Positions 37,431 to 46,589 of a DNA stretch of 64,000 bases are shown piece after piece. Position numbers and translations under genes: made by a program. Within the stretch, counting starts at the first letter, position 1; every line of letters begins with the position of its first letter. The stretch is from Streptomyces sp. NBC_00376 (GTDB lineage: Bacteria > Actinomycetota > Actinomycetes > Streptomycetales > Streptomycetaceae): assembly GCF_036077095.1 (NCBI RefSeq), contig NZ_CP107960.1:7874001-7938000 (forward strand), written 5' to 3'. The notes beneath the pieces are model-generated. The model was not told the DNA's origin and searched no databases. It was given only the letters and a program-made list of their open reading frames with translations.

Positions 37431-39017
37431 GTGAGCGCCACCACCACCGAAGTCGAGGCCGCGCAGCCGGTCTCATCCCCCGTGTCCCGGAAGCGACGCT
37501 TCCTGCGGCCCCCGGCCGCCGTGATCGCGGGCGTACTGCTGTATCTGAGCTTCCCGCCGCGCCCCCTGTGGTGGCTGGTCCTGCCCGGTTTCGCCCTGCT
37601 CGGCTGGGTGCTGCACCGACGACTGCTCCGGGCCGGCTTCGGACTCGGTCTGCTCGCCGGACTGGGCTTCATGCTGCCGCTGCTGCACTGGACCGGCGAG
37701 GAGGTCGGTCCGGTGCCGTGGCTGGCGCTCTCCGCCGCCGAGGCGCTGTTCATCGCGGTCGGCTGCATCGGGATCGCCGCCGTCAGCCGGCTCGCCTGGT
37801 GGCCGGTGTGGGCCGCCGCGGTCTGGGTGCTCGACGAGGCGGTCCGGGCCCGGGTGCCGTTCGGCGGCTTCCCGTGGGGGAAGATCGCCTTCGGCCAGGC
37901 GGACGGCGTGTTCCTGCCGCTCGCGGCCCTGGGAGGCACACCGCTGCTCTCCTTCGCGGTGGTGCTGTGCGGCTTCGGTCTCTGCGAAGCGGTACGCCAG
38001 ATCCGCGCCCACCGCCGTACGGGCACGCTGTCCAGGGCGGCCGTCGCCGCCGCGGCCGCGACCGTCCTGGTACCCGTCGCCGGCGCCTTCGCCGCGCTGC
38101 CCCTCGTCGACGACTCGGCCGAGGACGGCACCGCGACCGTCGCCGCGATCCAGGGCAACGTGCCCCGGCTCGGACTCGACTTCAACTCCCAGCGCCGCGC
38201 CGTCCTGGACAACCATGTGCGCCGCACCGAACAGCTTGCCCGGGAGGTGAAGGAGGGCAAGGTCCCGCAGCCCGACTTCGTCCTGTGGCCGGAGAACTCC
38301 TCCGACCTCGACCCGTACCGGAACGCCGACGCCAGGATCCTGATCGACGACGCGGTGAAGGCGATCGGCGTGCCCACCGTGGTCGGCGCGGTGGTCGAGC
38401 CCGACAGCGGGAACCTGCGCAACACCCTCATCCAGTGGGATCCGGAGAAGGGCCCCGTCGAAACCTACGACAAGCGCCACATCCAGCCGTTCGGCGAGTA
38501 CATGCCGATGCGCTCCATCGCCCGGATCTTCAGCTCCGACGTGGACCGGGTGACGCGTGACTTCGGGCCCGGGAAGAAGGTCGGGGTCTTCGACCTGGCG
38601 GGCGCGAACGTGGGGCTCGTGACCTGCTACGAGGCCGCGTTCGACGACGCCGTACGGGACACCGTCACGCACGGCGGCCAGCTGATCGCCGTACCCAGCA
38701 ACAACGCCACCTTCGGCCGCAGCGAGATGACCTATCAGCAACTGGCCATGTCCAGGGTGCGGGCGGTCGAGCACAGCAGGTCCGTCGTCGTCCCCGTCAC
38801 CAGCGGGGTCAGCGCCGTGATCCGCCCGGACGGGACGGTCGTCCAGAAGACGAAGCTGTTCACCCCGGACGCGCTCGTGGACGAGGTGCCGCTGAGGTCC
38901 TCGCTGACGCCCGCGACCCGGATGGGCACGCTCCCCGAAGCGGTGCTGGTGCTGATCGCCGTGGCCGGGCTCGGCCTGGTCAGCGTCCGTGCGGTACGGA
39001 GCCGGCGCAGCCGCTGA
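37431..39017 (+). CDS. lnt: Apolipoprotein N-acyltransferase
   Basis: Protein of 528 residues that adds the third acyl chain to the N-terminal cysteine of lipoproteins. Six or so N-terminal helices (residues 25-235) precede a nitrilase-fold domain with the catalytic triad: E288 in LWPENSSD, K348 in YDKRHIQPFGEY and C399 in LVTCYEAAFDD. A final C-terminal helix closes the protein. GTG 37431 follows a TAGACT -10-like box (37418-37423) by 7 nt, consistent with a leaderless transcript; the longer open frame upstream has no family features. The usual dolichol-phosphate-mannose synthase partner is not next to it. Confidence 0.93.
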   Translation: MSATTTEVEAAQPVSSPVSRKRRFLRPPAAVIAGVLLYLSFPPRPLWWLVLPGFALLGWVLHRRLLRAGFGLGLLAGLGFMLPLLHWTGEEVGPVPWLALSAAEALFIAVGCIGIAAVSRLAWWPVWAAAVWVLDEAVRARVPFGGFPWGKIAFGQADGVFLPLAALGGTPLLSFAVVLCGFGLCEAVRQIRAHRRTGTLSRAAVAAAAATVLVPVAGAFAALPLVDDSAEDGTATVAAIQGNVPRLGLDFNSQRRAVLDNHVRRTEQLAREVKEGKVPQPDFVLWPENSSDLDPYRNADARILIDDAVKAIGVPTVVGAVVEPDSGNLRNTLIQWDPEKGPVETYDKRHIQPFGEYMPMRSIARIFSSDVDRVTRDFGPGKKVGVFDLAGANVGLVTCYEAAFDDAVRDTVTHGGQLIAVPSNNATFGRSEMTYQQLAMSRVRAVEHSRSVVVPVTSGVSAVIRPDGTVVQKTKLFTPDALVDEVPLRSSLTPATRMGTLPEAVLVLIAVAGLGLVSVRAVRSRRSR

Positions 39018-39089
39018 TCCACCGGTGCGCCACGTAGGGGCTGTCCTGTGATTCCTGGTGGATCACGGACAGCCTTTAGGGTCGGACCC

Positions 39090-39569
39090 ATGACAACTCC
39101 TGATTTCATCCGCGAGATCCGCGCCACCGCAGGTCAGCAACTGCTCCTGCTGCCCGGCGTCACCGCCATCGTGTTCGACGACGAGGGAAGAGTGCTCCTG
39201 GGACGCCGTTCCGACACCGGCAAATGGTCGGTCATCGGCGGCATCTGCGAGCCGGGCGAGCAGCCGGCGGCGACGGCGGAGCGCGAGGTGTACGAAGAGA
39301 CCAACGTGCGCTGCGTCGCGGAGCGGGTCGTGCTCACCCAGGCCCTGGAGCCCGTGCAGTACGCGAACGGCGACCGCTGCCAGTACCTCGACGTCACCTT
39401 CCGCTGCCGGGCGACCGGCGGTGAGGCACGCGTCAACGACGACGAGTCGCTGGAGGTGGGTTGGTTCCCGGTGGACGCGCTGCCGCCGCTGAACGAGTTC
39501 GGGCTCTTCAGGATCAAGCAGTCGATGACCGACGGACCCACCTGGTTCGAACCCACCGCCGGGCAGTGA
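39090..39569 (+). CDS. Nudix hydrolase
   Basis: Protein of 159 residues. The Nudix box is GGICEPGEQPAATAEREVYEETNVRC with the metal-binding REVYEE intact. The pattern before it (AIVFDDEGRVLLGRRSDTGKWSVIGG) fits the MutT/ADP-ribose-type group. It hydrolyses a nucleoside diphosphate derivative; the substrate is unknown. The start is ATG 39090; a TAGGGT box 7 nt upstream suggests another leaderless message. Confidence 0.88.
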   Translation: MTTPDFIREIRATAGQQLLLLPGVTAIVFDDEGRVLLGRRSDTGKWSVIGGICEPGEQPAATAEREVYEETNVRCVAERVVLTQALEPVQYANGDRCQYLDVTFRCRATGGEARVNDDESLEVGWFPVDALPPLNEFGLFRIKQSMTDGPTWFEPTAGQ

Positions 39570-39579
39570 ACACCGTCGC

Positions 39580-39615
39580 CCGCAGGGCGGCCCGGTCTCC
39601 CGGGCCGCCCTGCGG
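39580..39615. terminator. Bidirectional terminator hairpin
   Basis: A perfect 16-bp stem (39580-39595 with 39600-39615) and 4-nt loop lie between the convergent Nudix and MHS transporter genes. Confidence 0.8.
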
Positions 39616-39636
39616 ACGACGTTCGCGACCACGCAC

Positions 39637-41022
39637 TCAGACGGTACGGGCGTCGGCCTTCGGCGCCCCGGCGGCGTCCGGGGCGGCCGCGGCCCCGTCG
39701 ATGTCCGTGAGGTCCCGGTGCCGGGTCTCCTTGGCGCACCCGACCGCGAGCAGGGTGATGAGCGCGGCGGCGATGACGTACAGCGAGATGGGTACCGAGC
39801 TGTCGAAGTCCGCGAGCAGCGCGGTGGCGATGAGCGGCGCCGGGGCACCGGCCGCGACCGACGAGAACTGCGCCCCGATCGAAGCGCCCGAGTACCGCAT
39901 CCGGGTCGCGAACATCTCCGAGAAGAAGGCGGCCTGCGGTGCGTACATCGCACCGTGGAAGAACAGCCCGACGGTGACGGCGAGCAGCAGACTTCCGAAG
40001 TTCCGGGTGTCGATAAGCGCGAAGAACGGGAACGTCCACAGCCCGACACCGACCGCGCCGACCAGATACACCGGCTTGCGCCCGACCCGGTCCGAAAGCG
40101 CGCCCCACATCGGAATGACCGCGAAGTGGACGGCCGAGGCGATGAGCACCGCGTTGAGCGCGGTCTGCTTGCTCAGATCCGCCGCCGTGGTCGCGTAGAC
40201 GAGCACGAACGCCGTGATCACGTAGTAGCTGATGTTCTCCGCCATCCTGGCGCCCATGGCGATCAGCACATCGCGCCAGTGGTGCCGCAGCACGGCGACG
40301 AGCGGCATCTTCTCGGCCGTCCCGGCACTCGACCTGCGCTCCTCGGCCTGCGCCAGCGCGGCCTTGAAGACCGGCGATTCATCGACGGAGAGCCGGATCC
40401 ACAGGCCGATGAGCACCAGGACACCGGAGAGCAGGAAGGGGATTCGCCAGCCCCACGACCCGAAGGCGGATTCCGACATCAGCGCGGTGAGCGCGGACAG
40501 CACCCCGGTGGCGAGCAGCTGCCCGGCCGGTGCGCCCGTCTGCGGCCAGGAGGCCCAGAAGCCGCGCCGTTCGGCGTCCCCGTGCTCCGACACCAGCAGC
40601 ACGGCCCCGCCCCATTCGCCCCCGAGCGCGAAGCCCTGCACCAGCCGCAGGATCGTGAGGAGTACGGGGGCGGCGGCCCCGACCGTGGCATGCGTCGGCA
40701 GCAGCCCGATCGCGAACGTCGCCCCGCCCATCATCAGCAGGCTGAGCACCAGCAGCTTCTTGCGGCCGAGCCGGTCGCCGTAGTGGCCGAACACCAGGGC
40801 ACCCAGCGGCCGGGCGGCGAAGCCGACCGCGTAGGTGAGGAAGGACAGGAGCGTTCCGACGAGCGGGTCGGACTCCGGGAAGAACAGCTTGTTGAAGACC
40901 AGCGCGGCGGCTGACCCGTAGAGGAAGAAGTCGTACCACTCGATGGTGGTCCCGACGAGGCTTGCGGCGACGATGCGCTTGAGGTTCGACGGGGCTGGCG
41001 GAGAGGTTGCTGGGGCGGCCAT
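39637..41022 (-). CDS. MFS metabolite:H+ symporter (MHS family)
   Basis: Protein of 461 residues with about 12 helices. The N-terminus VAASLVGTTIEWYDFFLYGSAAALVFNKLFFP is the MHS family signature, followed by GHYGDRLGRKKLL and RLVQGFALGGEWGGAVLLVSEH. Relatives (ShiA, ProP, KgtP, CitA) import shikimate, osmolytes, oxoglutarate or citrate. ATG 41022 has GGAAGTGG upstream. The first 31 codons and about 130 bp of upstream sequence are duplicated at 51583-51810, where the copy is only a fragment. Confidence 0.92.
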   Translation of the reverse strand: MAAPATSPPAPSNLKRIVAASLVGTTIEWYDFFLYGSAAALVFNKLFFPESDPLVGTLLSFLTYAVGFAARPLGALVFGHYGDRLGRKKLLVLSLLMMGGATFAIGLLPTHATVGAAAPVLLTILRLVQGFALGGEWGGAVLLVSEHGDAERRGFWASWPQTGAPAGQLLATGVLSALTALMSESAFGSWGWRIPFLLSGVLVLIGLWIRLSVDESPVFKAALAQAEERRSSAGTAEKMPLVAVLRHHWRDVLIAMGARMAENISYYVITAFVLVYATTAADLSKQTALNAVLIASAVHFAVIPMWGALSDRVGRKPVYLVGAVGVGLWTFPFFALIDTRNFGSLLLAVTVGLFFHGAMYAPQAAFFSEMFATRMRYSGASIGAQFSSVAAGAPAPLIATALLADFDSSVPISLYVIAAALITLLAVGCAKETRHRDLTDIDGAAAAPDAAGAPKADARTV

Positions 41023-41157
41023 GGGAACCACTTCCGGACGGTTGGCGGGGACGTGCGTGCGTCGCCATACCGTAGGAAGGGGCAGTTCAGGGGCGTATGT
41101 GGCGGGACACCATAGTTCTCGGGCCGGGTGTGCGCGGGGCCACCATGACAGGCACGT
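40930..41157. repeat. Direct repeat copy A (MHS gene start plus promoter)
   Basis: This stretch aligns without gaps to 51583-51810 at an offset of exactly 10,653 bp, with roughly a dozen mismatches. It contains the first codons, ribosome-binding site and upstream region of the intact MHS transporter. The two copies flank the subtilase island. Confidence 0.9.
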
Positions 41158-41287
41158 CGAGACTGCTTCGAGGACCGTATTGAAGGCCGGCAGGCCCCCG
41201 CACCGTGAGACCCGTACACAGGCGGCCGGATGAACCCGGTTGGCGTGCCCGGACGGAGGTTCCGTCCGGGCACCCGGTCCGTAGCGA

Positions 41288-44200
41288 TCAGTGACGCAGG
41301 TTGAGACGGTGCACGCCCCCGTCGACGGTGCCGACGTAGAGCGCGCGGGCATCGGGGCTCGCGGCCAGTTTGGTGGTGTCGGTGTTCTGCAGGCCGGTTG
41401 AGATGTTGTGCCAGCTCAGACCGTGGTCGGTACTGCGAAGTACGCCGCGGCCGCCTTGCAGGAGGCCGCTGGCTCCGGACCTGGTGGTGGCCGCGTAGAG
41501 CGTGTCCTTCACCCGGAGCAGGTCGGAGACATGGATCGCCAGAGCGCCAGTGTCCGCGGTGCGGAAGGTCCGGCCGGCGTCGGTGCTGACGCGGACGCTC
41601 TCGCCGCCGATCACCAGGCGCCGCCCGTCGAGGTCGATCGCGGTCACCGGGCCGTCGGTGACTTTGGTGACGGTCACCCCACCGTCGTCGGACCGGTAGA
41701 GACCGGCGGCGTTGCCGAGCCACAGGCGCAGCGGATTTGCGGGGTCGCCCGCGATGGTGTCGAAGGAGCGCTCGTGGTAAAGGTTCTTCCACGTCGCGCC
41801 GCCGTCACTGGTGGCGAACAGCCCCTGGCCCAAAAGGCTTCGGAAGCTGACCATGACCCGGTTCGGGTCGGCGGGGTGGACCAGGAGCGCCGTCGGCACC
41901 TCCGCCGAACTGCCCCTCTTCTCCCAGGTGGTGCCGCCGTCGCCGCTGCGCTCGACGGTGAATGAGCCGAACGCGGTGCGCCGCACCTTCCAGATCACCT
42001 TCGGATCCTTGGCCGACACGGCAAGTTGCGGGACAGTCACGCCCCTCATGCCCTCGCCGCCCGACCGGCCCCATTCCGGGCTCGCGACGGGAAGGGCGGT
42101 GCGGTAGACCGAGCTGTCGGTGGCGGCGAGCAGGTGGCCGTCACTGACAGCGAGATCGTTGATCGTCAGTCCCTGGACACCGATCCGCCGATATCCGGTG
42201 CCGTCCGCGGCACCCCGGTAGAGACCGTCCTGCTCGCTGGAGACGGTGACGGAACCGTCGGCCCAACGGTCGTAGTCCACCGGTAGCGCTTCGCGCGACG
42301 GCGCGGCGACCGTGGTCCACGTCCGACCGTGGTCGCGGCTGAGACGGCCGCTGCCGGACAACGTGCTCAGGTACAGGTCGTCACCCGAGAAGGTCAGGCG
42401 GAGTCCGCCGTCCGTCATGGACAGCAGGGTGGTCCAGGTTTCCCCGCCGTCACGGGAACCGACAACTCCCCGGCCCGGGACATACACCGCCACGACCGAG
42501 GAGTCGGCGGCCAGCCCGCCGACGCCCCCGCCGGACGGGGCGAAGAGCAGGCGTGCCTCGCCGGGGTTGCCCGAGCCGATGCCGGAGCGGGCCCAGACGC
42601 CGTGATACGTCGTCATATAGAGGGTGTCACCGGTGACGGCGGCGGCGGTGACGGCGCCGGTGACGCCGGTCGGATATGTCGTCCAGTGGTCGCCCGCGTC
42701 CGTGCTGACCAGCAGTGCGTCCGAGGTGACCGCGACCAGGGTGCGGGTCCGTTCATCGGCGGCGAGCGCCACGATGCGGGTGTCCGGGACGTCGAGCGTG
42801 CGCCAGGTCCGCCCGTTGTCATCGGTGCGCAGGATGGCGCCCCGGCGGCTGCCGTCGTGAACGCTGTTCACGGCGTACCACCAGCGGTCGGGATTCTTCG
42901 CGTCCACCACGAGCGGACCCGTGCCGTCCGCGACGGGCAGTCGGCCCAACTGGCGCCAGGAGGCCCCGTTGTCGGTGGTCAGCCAGGGAGCCGCCTTCTG
43001 GTACTGGGTGAGGACGGCCTGCTTCGGCCGACTCGGCGAGAGGACGACCGAACCGGCCTCGCTGTTGGGGCCGACCGGCTCCCAGCGGTCCCCGCGGCTG
43101 TCGACCGGGGTGACCTCGAAGGCGCCGGCGCCGGTGAGCAGCTGCCCGGTTCCGGCGGTGCCGTGTACCGAGACCCGGTAGGTGCCGGCCACGCTGCCGG
43201 TCACCTCGGCCCGGTAGTAACCGCTGGCGGGATCGAGTGTGGAAGTGACGTCGACGGCCTTGCCGCGAGGCGGAGTGACGGTGACGACCGGCGGTGCGAC
43301 CAGCCGGGTCGGCGGGGCGATGTGCACGGTCGAGTGACCGTCGCTCGGGTCGGGTGCGGCCTGGACGGCCAGATGCCGAACGGCGAGCAGGTAGGGCACG
43401 TTGATCGCCGGTCCCCGGTCGGGCGTCGCCGTGAGACGGCCGCTGATCTCGGTGTCGGTGGCCGGCAGGGCGACGCGCAGCGAGACCGTGACGGTCGCGG
43501 TCCCCCCGGCCGGCACGGTGACCCGCTTCGCCGAGACCGTGGCCGGACCCTCGGCCCGCAGCGAGGCCGCAACCGGCAGCTTGCCGGAGTTCCGCAACGT
43601 CACCTTCGCGGTGCCGCCGACGTGACGCCGGGACAGATCGGCGAGCCCGAACGACACCGAGGCCGGTGAGGCGCTGACCGTGGCGGAGGCGGCCGCGGCC
43701 ACATCGAGTCTGCCCGAGCCCTGCGTCGTGGGCCCGGTGCCGCTCAGCGGCTTCGCGGTGCCGATCAGTTCGGCCTTGATCTCGGCGGGCGTCCGGCCGG
43801 GGTGCAGCTGGCGGAGCAGGGCCGCGGCACCGGCGACGTGCGGGGCCGCCATCGACGTGCCCGACATGCGGTACTGGCCGGGCCCGTAAAGCGACTTGGG
43901 CACGGTGGAGCGGATCTCCACGCCTGGTGCGACCAGATCGGGCTTCAGACCGAAGTCCTGGGAGGGACCGCGTGAGGAGAACGAGGCGATCCGGTCGGTG
44001 GTGTCGGTGCCCCGCAGCGTCACCGAGACCTTCCCGGCGGCGAGCCGGGTGCTCAGCTCCTGGTACTGGGTCGAGTCGATGCCCATGACCACCAGGCGGT
44101 CCATGCGCAGCGAGTCGCCGGAGGCGTCGATCCGCGCGGGCGATGACGGCACCTGGGCCACTCCCGGCTCAGGGTTCACCTCCGACGGCGTGAGCTCTCC

Positions 44201-45517
44201 CGGTGCTCCGGCGACGAACACCGGGCCGTCGTTGGAGGGCAGGCCGGCCAGCACGGCGATCGCACCGCGCTTCTCCGCCTCCTGCGCCCACTCCACGGCG
44301 CTCGCCGTCAGGTACCGCGCGTCGGCGGCGACGAGCATCTGCGCCCGTACGATCTTTCCGCGTACGTCGCCGACCCGCTTCCAGTCCTCGGCGGTGCCCT
44401 CTCCGACATCGACGAGCGGCGCCGTGACCGGGTCCTCCGGCGGGTTCGCGGACAGGATGCCGCGGTAGCTCTGGATCAACTCGGGTTTGTCGCCGGCCAG
44501 ATAGGCGCTGGGCAGCCGCAAATTGCTCGTCGACGCGCCGACCGAGACCACACCGTCGGCCGTGCCGGGACTGTTGACCGTACCTGCGCCCGGTCCGTCG
44601 TTGCCCGCCGCGGCCACCACGACCACACCGGCTCGTACGGCCGCGGTCGCGGCGCGGCCCAGCGGGTCGGTGCCGTCGCCGGGGCCGCCGAGGCTCATGT
44701 TGATGACATCGGCGCGGTGCGGGTTGGCCGGATCGGAGGCTGCCTCGATTCCGGCGATGATGTCCGACGTGTACCCGGAGCCGTCGGCGTCCATCACCTT
44801 GTAGGCCAGCAGATTCGCGCCGGGCGCCACGCCGGTGACGCCGCCCTTCACAGCCGCCTTGCCTGCGATGATGCCGGCGACGTGGGTGCCGTGGCCGTTG
44901 TCGTCCATCGGGTCCTCGTCGCCGTTGACGAAGTCGTGCCCGCCGACGACCTTGTGGCCCTTGCCGAGTCCGCCACCCAGGTCGGGGTGGGTGTAGTCCA
45001 CCCCGCTGTCCAGGATCGCGACAGTGGTCCCCGTGCCCGTGACGCGCTTTCCAGTGGGGTCCTTGCGCTGCCAGACGCCGGGTGCGCCGATCAGCGGGAC
45101 GCTCGCGTCAGTCTTCGTCAGCACCCGGGTGTCGGGGCGGACGGCGGTGACGCCCGGCAGCGAGGACAGTCGTCCCACCTCGGACGCGGGCACCGTCATT
45201 GCCACGGCATCGATGAGCAGACCCAGTTTGCGGGTCGCCGAGGGGTGCAGCCCGGCGCTCCTCGCCGAGCCGAGGAATGTCTCCTGCCGCGCGTCCAGGG
45301 CGCGGCGGGCGGCGCCGACGCCGCGGGCGGCCTCGGCGGACAGCAGCGATCCACCGGGCGCGGCGGTGACCGCTGGGTTCCCGGACAGTTCGACGAGCAC
45401 TCGTTGCGACGGGTCGGGCGTGGACGCGTTGGCGGCACCCGGTGTCGCCGCCAACGTGCCGGCGAGAACAACGGCGGCGAGGGCGGCATGACGCGATCTT
45501 CGTGACTTCATTGCCAT
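41288..45517 (-). CDS. Giant secreted S8 subtilisin-like protease with Asp-box beta-propeller
   Basis: Protein of 1409 residues. A Sec signal peptide (HAALAAVVLAGTLAATPGAA) and an I9-like propeptide precede the S8 catalytic domain with D170 (VAILDSGVDY), H209 (NGHGTHVAGI) and S555 (SGTSMAAPHVAG). A PA-like insert lies between His and Ser. After a CARDB/Fn3-like stretch, the last 550 residues hold about ten S-x-D-x-G-x-T-W Asp-box motifs (such as STDAGDHW, SRDGGETW, SGDGGTTW), forming a sortilin/BNR-type propeller probably used for substrate binding. Start codons 45517 and 45511 are both possible. It is divergent from a LuxR/TrmB-like regulator. Confidence 0.92.
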   Translation of the reverse strand: MAMKSRRSRHAALAAVVLAGTLAATPGAANASTPDPSQRVLVELSGNPAVTAAPGGSLLSAEAARGVGAARRALDARQETFLGSARSAGLHPSATRKLGLLIDAVAMTVPASEVGRLSSLPGVTAVRPDTRVLTKTDASVPLIGAPGVWQRKDPTGKRVTGTGTTVAILDSGVDYTHPDLGGGLGKGHKVVGGHDFVNGDEDPMDDNGHGTHVAGIIAGKAAVKGGVTGVAPGANLLAYKVMDADGSGYTSDIIAGIEAASDPANPHRADVINMSLGGPGDGTDPLGRAATAAVRAGVVVVAAAGNDGPGAGTVNSPGTADGVVSVGASTSNLRLPSAYLAGDKPELIQSYRGILSANPPEDPVTAPLVDVGEGTAEDWKRVGDVRGKIVRAQMLVAADARYLTASAVEWAQEAEKRGAIAVLAGLPSNDGPVFVAGAPGELTPSEVNPEPGVAQVPSSPARIDASGDSLRMDRLVVMGIDSTQYQELSTRLAAGKVSVTLRGTDTTDRIASFSSRGPSQDFGLKPDLVAPGVEIRSTVPKSLYGPGQYRMSGTSMAAPHVAGAAALLRQLHPGRTPAEIKAELIGTAKPLSGTGPTTQGSGRLDVAAAASATVSASPASVSFGLADLSRRHVGGTAKVTLRNSGKLPVAASLRAEGPATVSAKRVTVPAGGTATVTVSLRVALPATDTEISGRLTATPDRGPAINVPYLLAVRHLAVQAAPDPSDGHSTVHIAPPTRLVAPPVVTVTPPRGKAVDVTSTLDPASGYYRAEVTGSVAGTYRVSVHGTAGTGQLLTGAGAFEVTPVDSRGDRWEPVGPNSEAGSVVLSPSRPKQAVLTQYQKAAPWLTTDNGASWRQLGRLPVADGTGPLVVDAKNPDRWWYAVNSVHDGSRRGAILRTDDNGRTWRTLDVPDTRIVALAADERTRTLVAVTSDALLVSTDAGDHWTTYPTGVTGAVTAAAVTGDTLYMTTYHGVWARSGIGSGNPGEARLLFAPSGGGVGGLAADSSVVAVYVPGRGVVGSRDGGETWTTLLSMTDGGLRLTFSGDDLYLSTLSGSGRLSRDHGRTWTTVAAPSREALPVDYDRWADGSVTVSSEQDGLYRGAADGTGYRRIGVQGLTINDLAVSDGHLLAATDSSVYRTALPVASPEWGRSGGEGMRGVTVPQLAVSAKDPKVIWKVRRTAFGSFTVERSGDGGTTWEKRGSSAEVPTALLVHPADPNRVMVSFRSLLGQGLFATSDGGATWKNLYHERSFDTIAGDPANPLRLWLGNAAGLYRSDDGGVTVTKVTDGPVTAIDLDGRRLVIGGESVRVSTDAGRTFRTADTGALAIHVSDLLRVKDTLYAATTRSGASGLLQGGRGVLRSTDHGLSWHNISTGLQNTDTTKLAASPDARALYVGTVDGGVHRLNLRH

Positions 45518-45608
45518 GCGTAAAGGTCCTAGTGGTGAAGGCACTTGTCGCACAACTGATCTCCGTGGCCCATTGCTGCCGCTGGCACAACTGGGCCATC
45601 ATCCGTCC

Positions 45609-46571
45609 ATGACTCCCGAGACACCGCAACTCACGGCGGCAGGAATCGATCCGTTCGACGAGAGCGTCTACCGCGCCGTTCTGACCCGGCGGACGGCGGC
45701 GCCTGCCGAACTCACCGCGGATCTCGACTGTTCGTCCGAGCGCGTTGCCAGGGCGCTGGACCGGCTTCGCGATCACGGGCTGGTCGGCCGGCTCGCCGGC
45801 ACCCGCCGCCGGTACGCCGCGATCGAGCCGGGCGCCGCCGTCGAGGCGCTGGTACGGGCCAGAAGCAATGAGCTGGAGCGAGTCCGTTCGGTGGCCGGCG
45901 AGCTGTCCCGGCTGTTCGCCGCCGCGCGAACCGGCGCGACCTGTGAGGACGAGGTGGAGATCACCACCGGCAGCGAGGCGCTCGGCCGCTGGTTCGTCCG
46001 CCTTCAACAGGAGGCCCACGAGGACGTGATGACCCTGGACCGGCCGCCGTACGCCCTGACGACCTCCAACCCGGTGGAGGCGACGGCGCTCGGCCGCGGT
46101 GTACGGTACCGCGCGGTCTACGCCCCCGAGGCCCTGGAATGGCCGGGCGTCCTCGACGACATCCGCGAGCTGGTCCGGCACGGCGAACAGGCCCGCGTCC
46201 TGCCCGGCCTGGGCATCAAACTCGCCATCGCGGACCGCAAGCTCGCTCTGATGCCGCTCTCCCTCGACCTCGACGACGTTCGCGCCGCGGTGATCCGCCC
46301 GTCCACCCTGCTCGATGCCCTCACCGGCTACTGGGAAATGTGCTGGAAACAGGCCCTGCCCCTCAACGCCCCCGCTGAGGACCCCCTCGGCGAGGAGGAC
46401 CGACTCGTCCTCACCCTCCTGGTCAGTGGCCTCAAGGACGAGGCGATAGCCCGTCAGCTCGGCTGGTCCGTTCGCACCATGCGCCGCCGTATCAGCCGCC
46501 TGCACGACCTCCTCGGCGCCGCCAACCGCTTCCAGGCCGGAGTGATCGCGGCCCGCCGCGGCTGGTTGTGA
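45609..46571 (+). CDS. LuxR-type regulator with TrmB-like N-terminus
   Basis: Protein of 320 residues. An N-terminal winged helix (IDPFDESVYRAVLTRRTAAPAELTADLDCSSERVARALDRLRDHGLVGRL) is followed by a PLD-like middle domain (residues 110-240) and a C-terminal LuxR helix-turn-helix (LVLTLLVSGLKDEAIARQLGWSVRTMRRRISRLHDLLGAANRFQAG). It is a one-component regulator without a receiver domain. It starts 91 bp from the divergent subtilase gene and so probably controls it. It is a paralogue of the next gene, with the same domain order and the same FDE-x-VYRAVLT start. Confidence 0.87.
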   Translation: MTPETPQLTAAGIDPFDESVYRAVLTRRTAAPAELTADLDCSSERVARALDRLRDHGLVGRLAGTRRRYAAIEPGAAVEALVRARSNELERVRSVAGELSRLFAAARTGATCEDEVEITTGSEALGRWFVRLQQEAHEDVMTLDRPPYALTTSNPVEATALGRGVRYRAVYAPEALEWPGVLDDIRELVRHGEQARVLPGLGIKLAIADRKLALMPLSLDLDDVRAAVIRPSTLLDALTGYWEMCWKQALPLNAPAEDPLGEEDRLVLTLLVSGLKDEAIARQLGWSVRTMRRRISRLHDLLGAANRFQAGVIAARRGWL

Positions 46572-46589
46572 GACAGCACGCCAGCTGTC
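46572..46589. terminator. Short hairpin between convergent regulators
   Basis: GACAGC (46572-46577) and GCTGTC (46584-46589) are perfect arms around a 6-nt loop in the 16-bp gap between the two regulator genes, running into the stop codon of the second. It could be a weak shared terminator. Confidence 0.4.
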
